A model generated the notes under the pieces. The model was not told the DNA's origin. It saw nothing but the letters and a program-made list of their open reading frames with translations, and did not search any database. The translations under genes were made by a program, and so were the position numbers. Positions 56,329-64,000 of a stretch of DNA of 64,000 nt are shown piece after piece. The first letter of the stretch is position 1; every line of letters starts with the position of its first letter. Source of the DNA: Posidonia oceanica (taxonomy: Eukaryota > Streptophyta > Magnoliopsida > Alismatales > Posidoniaceae); assembly GCA_037176725.1 (NCBI GenBank), contig JAZBRS010000050.1, positions 12,170,001 through 12,234,000 of the forward strand, written 5' to 3'.

Positions 56329-57342
56329 CTATACCAGACTCCTCTCATCTGAGTAGTAGTCCTCGATGCAAACCCACTCATCTTCCGACTGCTGAGAGCT
56401 TGGGCATAACGCCTGCTGCGCTGAGGCTTCACTGTTGTTTGAATCCAAGATACCTGCACTGGTGAAGTTAGTGAGGTCCTGCAGGATAGCCATCCTCTGA
56501 TCCTTGAGCTGCATGCATTTGTCTTTGCTGGACTGTAAATCATATCCAAGGCCTTTAGAATCTCTTCGCTCTGCTGCTCTGATTGGCTCAGCAATTCCCT
56601 GGCCATATCGCCCGAGCGACGTTCCCTTGACATAGCCCCACCTGTGACAGACGTTTTTGACCATTTGGAAGGGGTTGCTGTGAACGGTCAAGGAGTTGAC
56701 ACGTTCAAGATCAGGTACAAAGCTAACTGGCTCACACCGATTAACTCGATACAAAGCAGCTGAAAGCTCAGGGTCAAAAGGGATAGTATGCGAAGAGATG
56801 GGTGCAACCGCCTCGATCCGCTCCTTCTCGAAGTTTTCCGCCATCACAACGATAACATCGTTGCCGTGGCGAAACTTGATCATACGGTGGAGGGTCGAGG
56901 GGATAACCTGATGCTTGTGCAGCCAAGGGTGCCCAAGCAAGAAGTTAAAGTTAGGCTCCAAGTCAACAATGTAGAATTCCACATCAAAGGTGACTGAGCC
57001 AATGATTAAAGGAATAATCAGAATCCCTAAAGTGTCATGGTGCGTATTATCAAAATCTGTCATTCCCTTTATCACCGGGGTGATATCCTCGGCTTTGAAT
57101 CCGAGCCTGGTTGCAGTGCGCAACGGACAGACATTAAGGCCTGACCCGTTATCAACCAGCGATAGGGGAATGAGAAAGTTTTTGTATTTCATCATGACAA
57201 ACAAGGGTTGGTTATGATTAATCCCGGCCAGAGGCAACTCATCGCTCGTGAAAGAGATGATCTGAGGCTCCGCGATGACGCCAACCATGCTCTCCAGGGC
57301 CACGGGTTCTATAGCTTGGGACACACGAGCAGCTTGGAACAC
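56329..57342 (-). pseudogene. Protease and G-patch-like region of element D
   Basis: 337 residues: ISFTSDELPLAGINHNQPLF leads into retropepsin with VDNGSGLNVCP (active-site Asp) and LLGHPWLHKHQV, then NPFQMVKNVCHRWGYVKGTSLGRYGQGIAEP…GLGYD, a G-patch-like module, and the acidic VCIEDYYSDE. The aspartic protease would process gag-pol. The domain itself is intact; it is lost to function through lesions on both sides. Confidence 0.9.
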
Positions 57343-60300
57343 TCGGAGAAAAGCCTCACGATGTTCGGAAGAAGAGTGGATAAGGTCCCAAATGGAAATA
57401 TCGGCTTTAACCCTCCTAAGTTGGGAAGTGATGTCAGTTTTATGGTGCAGCTTTCTGGCAATAGGAGAGGGTGTTTTGGGAGTTGGCTCTACCGGGCTAG
57501 GTGCAGGGGGTCGGCTTGATGCTGGGGGTGCTGCGGGCTAGCTAGCAGGTAGGGGTGCTGCTGGCTAGCTTGTTGGTGGAGGTGCAGCGGGTGCTGGACG
57601 GCTGGGCCTTACCACCAGTGCTGCGGACTGGTATACCCTCCCCAATCGAGTGACTTCTGTGCATGTTTCTGTGGCATAGTCGTAGGGCACGCGATGGGGG
57701 TCCCAGGTTAAGTTAATAACTGCTAGGGCTTGTGCTGCGAGCACGAGAGGGGCTACCAGAGGGTTGGCTAGGTAATAGGGCGAAGGGTGCTGGTAGGTTG
57801 CTAGAGGCCCTGGCTGAGACCTAGCTAACAGGCTGACTAGGGGCCTACCTAAATAGGAGGCTGGAGTCTGGGCCTGAGGTCTGGCTTGAAGGAGTACAGG
57901 GGCAGGGGCCTGAGGATGCGTGGTAGGGTGAGCGGCGGAACGCCCTGGCCTGGCACACGGTCGGATCATATGGACTCCCGCCTCGGAGCCGGCAATGGCT
58001 GCACAATAAAGAGCTAGAGGGAAGGGCTCCGAGACATCATGAATGAGCTCGGAGGGGTCTACCATAGACGTAGCAGGCCCGGAGGGGGAGAGAGAATAGA
58101 TTCTCGAGGTCCCCACACCTTCCGGATTGGGATGCTCCGAGAGGGGCTGGTGGACAATGCTGGGATGAGGGGGTGCTAATGCTGATGCTGGGGCTAATGC
58201 TGATGGAGGGATAGAAGAAGGTGCCTCGTGCGTGTGTATCGAAATCGTTCCCGACTCGATTAGATTCTAGATGGTGTCCCGCAGAGTGAGGCAACTGTTC
58301 ATCGATGCCTGAGGGCTCGATGAAAGTCGCAAAAAAGGTGCGCCTTATGCCAATGCGGAAGTGGATTTGGCAAAGGGCGTGCCTCGCGAAACCTTAGAAA
58401 TGTCACAACCTTGGGGAGGACGGCACTTAACGGCTCCACCAGTAGGGTGAATTGACGCCGTGGTCGCCTTTGCCCTTAGGGCTGCGCTTGTCGGACCGGT
58501 GCGGCAGGATACACCAGTTGGGCGGTGGTAGTGATTTGTGGTGTGGGAGGTGCTCTAGGTGCTGGTGCATAAACTACTTGATGCAGGGGAGGCCGAAGCA
58601 CCAGCTGAACAGGCACGGGTGCGGGATCGACGTAGGCAACAGTAGGTTTCGGTGAGTCCTTCTTCTTGGGCCGGCTGCTGGTGGTACCACTGCTGTTGCC
58701 GCAGGTGTTGTTGCTGGGGTTGTTGCTGTTGCTGCTAGTTGTGGCCTGCTTGGCAAACGCAGAGAGTGCCAGGAAGTTGCCACTCCGTAGCGAACTCTCC
58801 ATGCGGGTGCCAGCCCGAATCAGTGCAGAGAAGGTTGTGACAGGTTGAATGCTGAGCAGAGCCCCGACAGTAGGCTGCGCACCCTCGATCACAATCTCAA
58901 GGGACACCTCATCAGAGGGTCTGTCTCAAACCTGTGAAGTGAGTGCACGCCAGCATCCGACAGACTCCCCGGACGGCTCTCCGGGGTTCTGCTTTAATGC
59001 GACCAGGTCCGCGGGCTTAGGGACCAGGTCCAAGTTGAAGGAATATTGTCCCAGGAATGCCTGGCTGAGGTTGTTCCACGTCTTAATGCTGGCCATATCA
59101 AGTGAGGTGAACCACTTGAGCGCAGGGCCACTTAGACTTTTCTGGAACAAGCGAATTAGCAACCTCTCATCAGCCTGGAGCTGAGCGAGATCTCCGTAGT
59201 ACGCCTTCAGATGTGCTATTGGGCAGCCTCTACCATTGTATTTTTCAAATACCGGGATGCGGAACTTCAGGGGGAGTACCGCCTCTGGGAAGTAACAGAG
59301 ATCCCGGAACTGGTAAGACTGGTGGTCTGTACCCTGCACTTGTCGAAGTGCTTTCTCCAGAACGGCGAACCTGTCGTCGTTAGAGTCTGGAGTTGCTGCC
59401 AAAGGAGGTGGTACAGCAGGGGCAGGGGCCACATATGCCGCATAAGATGCACCGAGGTGCTCCTCTGGGTCAACCATCACATCGCCTGGCGGAGCGATGG
59501 GATGGGCAGCATATCTGTGCGGGTGTGTTGTGTGTGCAGGCATGTATACTGGGGTGGGGTATTGCTGATGTAGGGGGTAAGAATAACTAGCATGCTGAGT
59601 AATTGGTGATGCAGAGTGCTAGAGCGTCAGCTGCTGCACCGGCACGGTGCTAGGCTACGAGCCAGAGGGATGCTGCGCTCCGATCAGTCCTACGAACTGA
59701 CCACTAGGTGCCAGAGGAGGATGCTGTGCAGGGTGTTGTGCATATGCAGGAGGCAGAAGCTGGGCCCCCATCGCCTGAGCAGTGAGTAGCTGAGGCGGTG
59801 GTCTGGGCGGGGGAGCAGAAGGGAATGCCTGCGACGCTAGAGCAGGTCGCAGCGGAGCCTTGGGAGCAGTAGGAGTAAATAAGGGGCGAAGAGATAGAGC
59901 CATGCCCTGCAGTCTCTGGGCAGTCTCCATCAGCTGCTGATACTGCATCTCGGAGGACCCATCAGTAGGTATGCAGAGTTGCAGGATCGGCGGAGGACCA
60001 GAATCAAGCGGTTGGGACGCAGATTGTCCAAGAGGCGGAGGTCCTAAGGCGTACTTCGCCGCAGCAGGGTGGGTGTCAAAAGTGATATTACCCTGGAGAG
60101 GAGGAGTCAGTGGTGTCTCCGGAGCACGGGCAGCGGTTACCAAGACAGTCTCGGCAATCGGGTCCGGTGGAGCCTGCCACTGCCCCATAGAATAAGAGGG
60201 AGGCAGTTGTACCAGAGAAGGAGACACTGGCACAGAGGGAGTCAATGCAGGAGCCGAAGGGACCAAAAGAGGGGCCACTTCCGGGGCAACAGGGACCTGG

Positions 60301-60347
60301 GAATCACCAACAAATTGGGCCATCGCTGACCGAGAATGGGTGATCAT
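57343..60347 (-). pseudogene. Gag of element D, frameshifted and with stops
   Basis: First in-frame ATG at 60347 (MITHSRSAMAQF). Pro-rich N-terminus to about 59655, a stop, then the gag core (FRDLCYFPEAVLPLKFRIP, EKYNGRGCPIAHL, LIRLFQKSLSGPALKWF) to 58926, another stop, then VIEGAQPTVGALLSIQPV and Asn/Thr-rich sequence to 58476. After that the frame changes at least twice (58294 and 58116 are in other frames) before protease. The knuckle-like region is damaged. Confidence 0.88.
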
Positions 60348-60862
60348 AGGGCTACGAGAGGGGGCAAGAGGGCGAATCCTAGGAGGAGCTATGTTCGCTA
60401 AAGCGAAGTAGCTCGGAAGGGGGGGATGATCAGAAGCAGGGGTCGCAGCAGGGGCGTCAGTAAGAGAAGGCACTCAAGCTCCAGCTAAGGAACTCGCTAA
60501 TGTACCTCTGCACGAAAGGCAAACAAAATCAAGGGATTAGAACCCGAAAGTAAAAGCAAATGTTTTGATGTATGATATGAATGCAGATGTATGCTTTCTA
60601 GCATGCTCTCCCTCAACAATCTAGGGTGTCCTTGTAGGCAGTCTACTTCAGACGCTCATTCGTGTACAGGTCACCGACTCAGGCTAGAGAAAGCAAGTCC
60701 CACGTCTTAAACCCGGTCCAAAGATCAGGTGGTGACGTAGTGGTGCGTAGGTGGCCTTGACCCTGCCAGAAGCACGGGTGGTACCCTCTATTAACATCGA
60801 CGCGGCCCCTTGACAAGGGGGGACAGACCGATCTACTTACACCACGCTAAAGCGCTAGGGGT
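60348..60862 (-). other. Remaining 5' leader of element D
   Basis: Untranslated sequence. It carries the leader block shared with B and C (60663-60692, GTCACCGACTCAGG core) and a CCCCTTGACAAGGGG palindrome (about 60806-60820). Homology to B and C leaders fades at about 60860, where the LTR of E begins. Confidence 0.7.
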
Positions 60863-61336
60863 TGTAGATATCCCATTTTTGTATTTCCCAGAGTTCATAA
60901 AGGATAGGGACTTCTGAGGCACCAAAGATCACTTGTCTAAGGCTTAACAACACATTTTCTAGATCTTCCTTGATTTCTTCAAGCATCACTTGATCCTACC
61001 TTTACTTAGGTTGTTAGCTGTGGCAGAGCCAACTCACTTAGACTCGTGACAAGTCCGAGTATCCTGAATATCCTTTATTTCTACTCAGATTCGTGGCAGA
61101 TTTGAGTTAATAGTAATGCCTTCTTGATTTCATAGACTATCTGCAGTTTCCCAGCCTTGTATCTTATTTCATAGACATCCTGTCGTCGATCTAGTGATTC
61201 GAGTACTCACAGCTTCATCATCTCCCCCTAAGGTGTCTTGTCTACCCAAAGGCAAGTGGCGATCACAAAAGTTGACGACGTACGTGGAGGCGCAGTCATC
61301 TTCAACTTAAACACCCCTCCCAAATCCACATCCACA
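60863..61336 (+). repeat. Probable 5' LTR of element E (about 474 bp)
   Basis: Starts TGTAGATATCCCATTTTTG, resembling the TGTTGACACCCCAT start of the larger elements, and ends CCACA five bases before a PBS-like sequence. The 3' LTR is outside the window, so the end is inferred. An earlier TGGCGATCAC at 61257 is a second, weaker PBS candidate. Confidence 0.5.
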
Positions 61337-61341
61337 GAAAG

Positions 61342-61360
61342 TGGCGATCACGGTGGGACT
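61342..61360 (+). other. Probable primer binding site of element E (another tRNA-Arg)
   Basis: TGGCGATCACGGTGGGACT differs at three positions from the complement of a plant tRNA-Arg of the TCG/TCT type as I recall it (TGGCGACCACAGTGGGAGT). This is a different Arg isoacceptor from that used by B and C. Confidence 0.55.
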
Positions 61361-62720
61361 TGATTTCAGCCATCCTCCATGTAATATAAGCAAATTCCTT
61401 TCCTTCTTCCCTTTTATTTTGTAGATCTAAGTGTTGTTTTCAGTTTGGCAATCGTGCGAGTAGGTTTTTCATGATACCCCAAACTTTTTGTTGTTTTTTT
61501 TACTGTTTCTGATGTTAGTAAAACCCCTGGCTTCGACAGTTGGGACTATTTTACTAAGGTCAGGAGACTTTGGCACTGAGCCGCCCATCCAAGGAGCGCC
61601 TGTCCAAGTCGCTCCTCTTGGTGGCGACTGACAAGGGCACCACTCTAACGGGCGACACATCCTGAGTCTGTTTATACTGCAGATTATTACTGTTTTTTCG
61701 TAATTTGTGCTGTATTTTTAGATCTGCAGTAGCATAAAAAGAAATTTAAAAACAATTCTTCCTGTCCACTGTGTTTTAGTTTTTTTTTTAACTATTTCTA
61801 GGTTTGCTTTTGTCCACCCTTAAGGTGGAAACTAATTCGTTTATATATTAAAGTACAAGTTCCTTGAGGAAATCTTCCTCTAGTTAGAACAATTAACCTG
61901 AGCGAACCCGGGCCAATGCAAGTCGCTGTCCCGTACTCAGTGTTAATTGTGATAGGTAGATCAAGATCTTGAGGTATCCTAAGTAGTTATTTTTGACTCC
62001 TCCTTCTCCCTGAGTCAAAAATAACCCTTAGTAGATACTTGCACTTTATTTTATGTTTATTTACTGTTTTGTGGTTTGATTAAGTACCGAGCCTAAGGAC
62101 AGAATTCTAGGTGGAGGGTCCCTCTTTAGAGAGACAAGCTCCCCATCTTGGCCCTCTTGGTGGACCCTAAGGAAGGTCAAGAAGGAGTACCTATAAGCCA
62201 ACAAATCCCATTCAGTATAAACACACAGGTTTAACTAATTAATTAACTAACTAACCACCTAAACAGTAAAAACAGTGATCTACCTGCAACTTGTATTCTT
62301 TTCTTTCCTGACTGTTGCGTGGTCTGTCCAAGACAGACCCGGTTTGCTGACTGAACAAGAGGCATAGCCGCCTGTTCAGAAGGCGCCTCGCTTAGCCGCT
62401 CGGTAAACCGGCAACTTGTTTGGCCGCCTGTTACACAGGCGACTACAGGGAAACACTCCATTCAGTGTGCCTTGTTTGCAGGGATTTGTTTATCTCCATT
62501 AACAGGTTGCAGAAACATCAGAGCAGCAGCTACTTACTGATATTTTCCCTTTATTTAATCAAGTCTATATTAACTAGTGTATTGAGTCTGTACTTTCTTC
62601 TTCTTCAATCTCTTGTAATAGTTTGTAATAGTCGGAGAAAAAAAAAGAAAAAAAGCAAAAGCAAAAAAAGAGAAAAGAAAAGAAAAGAAAAAAGAGAAGA
62701 AGAAAAAACACAATCCTGCA
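61361..62720 (+). other. Leader of element E
   Basis: No credible gene. It holds a third TGGCGACTG site (61621), AT-rich sequence, TATATATTA at about 61842, an inverted pair of GCCGCCTG-type motifs near 62340-62440, and an A-rich tract (62637-62710) directly before the gag ATG. Confidence 0.6.
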
Positions 62721-64000
62721 ATGGAGCTTTATCGACCAAATCACGAGCACATCAACAGGACGTCTGCCTCAACCTCTACTTCCATGACACAACAAAGTCA
62801 AGGCCCACATGAGTTCTTATTCAGAGCTTCAACTTCACAAATAGAGAAGCCAGAAACCCCTAATTTCTCGCAAGCGATGGGCCGATCATTTGAAGAAGAA
62901 AGAGAAGTACGCCACTCCCGACCACGGAGTACCCCGTTTGAGCATACAATTCCCGGGGTGACCTCCCAAGTAATGCCTACAACGACTGCTCCCTATCTAT
63001 CTGAGGAAGCGGCTAATGAGATATATCGACCTTTGGCACACCACCACCCCTTGTTTAGGAGCCCGCAAATTCCATTCGCCCACCAACCTTCTTTCCTAAA
63101 ACCTCACCAAAAATCATTAACCATGCCCACTCACGCTTACACATACAACATGCCACCAAGCCCCACTATGAACTTCCCTACTCAAAATTCATTCACACAA
63201 TACCATGCAACACCAACCTACCCTTACATCCATCCAACTCCGCCATATAAAACCCAATACATACCACACCTCCTGCTAATACACAATACTACCCTACTCC
63301 ACTTCCATCATCGTTCTTCCATCCACAACAAACTTCCGCTAACGCACAATCATACTACACTCCACATCAAACCCAACTCTTCTCTCCACCATACGACCCT
63401 CTATCACCACCATTCCACCAAAACCATGGGCACCTAAACCAGGGACAACAAGCCATGCTGAGACAGGACATCAAGAGAATGATCTCTAAGGCACTAACAG
63501 AGGCGGGAGTTACGCATAAAGCACCGATAGGGTTTGACACGACAAAGTTTCCTCATTCTGTTCTTCCACTTGAGTTCAAAATACCAAAAATGAGGAAATA
63601 CAGTGGAACAGAGGATCCAAGGGGCCATCTAGCCACATTCGCCATGGATGCTCCGCCCTATCAATATGATAACGGGCTTATAATCTACCTCTTCTTTAAG
63701 AGCTTGGAAGGAGAAACACTGGGATGGTTTAACACGCTCACAGCATATGATCTCAGTGACTTCAGGATGGTCCAAGAGAAATTTCTGTGCTAATATGTCC
63801 ATCGCATCCAGCACGAGCCTATAATGAGCGACCTCCTCGCTAAAAAGATGAAACCTGATGAGGAGTTTGCTACTTTTGCAAGTAGATGGAGGGACATGGC
63901 TGCAAGATCTAAATGCTATATTCCTGAAAACCAAGCAGTCGAGATCATCGCCTGAAATGCTACAGGAGCACTCAGAACAGGGCTACTAATGAGTGACCTC
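62721..64000 (+). pseudogene. Gag of element E, broken
   Basis: ATG 62721 (MELYRPNHEHINRTS) follows the A-rich tract. The frame is lost around 63240-63300 and picked up in another frame (…HQTQLFSPPYDPLSPPFHQNHG), then MLRQDIKRMISKALTEAG and a gag core: FKIPKMRKYSGTEDPRGHL, YLFFKSLEGETLGWFNTL. In-frame stops follow at 63791 (probably CAA to TAA) and near 63953. The core fits the plant retrotransposon gag family; the lineage within gypsy is not certain. Confidence 0.8.

Larger units (their letters stand above)
52440..60862 (-). mobile_element. Element D: old, broken Tat/Ogre-type element on the minus strand
   Basis: Reading the minus strand: leader from 60862, gag, protease, spacer, RT, RNase H, second RNase H and a few residues of the linker toward integrase, cut at 52440 by the LTR of B. 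The other end is cut at 60863 by element E in the leader. The LTRs of D are outside the window. Predicted target duplication of B is GTATG on the minus strand (52440-52444). Confidence 0.9.
60863..64000 (+). mobile_element. Element E: 5' end of a different Ty3/gypsy element, plus strand
   Basis: It begins TGTAGATATCCC exactly where D homology ends, followed by a short LTR, a PBS-like site, a ~1.4-kb leader and a decayed gag. It continues beyond the window. The expected target duplication is GGGGT (60858-60862). Its gag differs strongly from A-D. Confidence 0.7.

Noticed and set aside
62340..62440. GCCGCCTG repeats in the leader of E as a possible tRNA or small RNA gene
   Set aside because: No cloverleaf, box A/B or terminator could be found by eye.
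1..64000. Host protein-coding, rRNA or tRNA genes
   Set aside because: Both strands were read; every credible protein frame belongs to a retrotransposon, and no rRNA or tRNA gene was recognised.

Overview
The window is repeat-dense plant DNA with no host gene visible. Everything readable belongs to Ty3/gypsy LTR retrotransposons. The two transfer-RNA-Arg primer sites of B and C, the fused gag-protease-RT-RNase H-integrase order, a degenerate first RNase H followed by a second archaeal-type RNase H, and LTRs of about 6 kb place the large elements in the plant Tat/Ogre branch. The host is a seed plant, probably one with a large repeat-rich genome; I cannot name the species.

Layout, left to right. 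(A) 1-13781, plus strand: the 3' part of a giant element, with the end of pol, a broken downstream DUF7745-like ORF, a 3.8-kb repeat- and hairpin-filled 3' UTR, and a 3' LTR at 7972-13781. (B) 13782-21198 and 49663-52439, minus strand: an older element holding gag, the start of protease, leader, PBS and a 5' LTR. A interrupts its protease and C interrupts its LTR. (C) 21199-49657, plus strand: a complete 28.5-kb element with 6.02/6.03-kb LTRs, a perfect 5-bp target duplication (CTAAG) and only about 15 substitutions seen by eye between the LTRs, so very young. Its gag-pol frame is open apart from one TAG, and it carries an intact DUF7745-like ORF downstream of pol. (D) 52440-60862, minus strand: an old, frameshifted relative that B inserted into. 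(E) 60863-64000, plus strand: the start of a different gypsy element (short LTR, tRNA-Arg-like PBS, broken gag) that interrupts the leader of D. Relative order of insertion: D first; B and E into D; A and C into B.

How the parts work together: the LTR drives a long RNA from a TATA box near its middle; the PBS and the purine tract beside the 3' LTR prime the two cDNA strands; gag-pol supplies capsid, protease, reverse transcriptase, RNases H and integrase; the extra DUF7745-like protein sits in the position env occupies in retroviruses.

The most unusual signal is structural. The 3' UTR of A and C is largely built of short hairpins whose stems change in compensating pairs (GATA/TATC, GACA/TGTC, GGTA/TACC, GGCA/TGCC). 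Five runs of these are each enclosed by a longer outer stem, giving cloverleaf-like modules kept in both elements. A further inverted repeat spans the polypurine tract and the first bases of the 3' LTR. The LTRs of A, B and C share two mutually exclusive hairpins and conserved candidate splice sites around U-rich blocks, which suggests an untranslated leader with introns inside the LTR. All structural statements come from reading the sequence by eye; no folding or database search was run.
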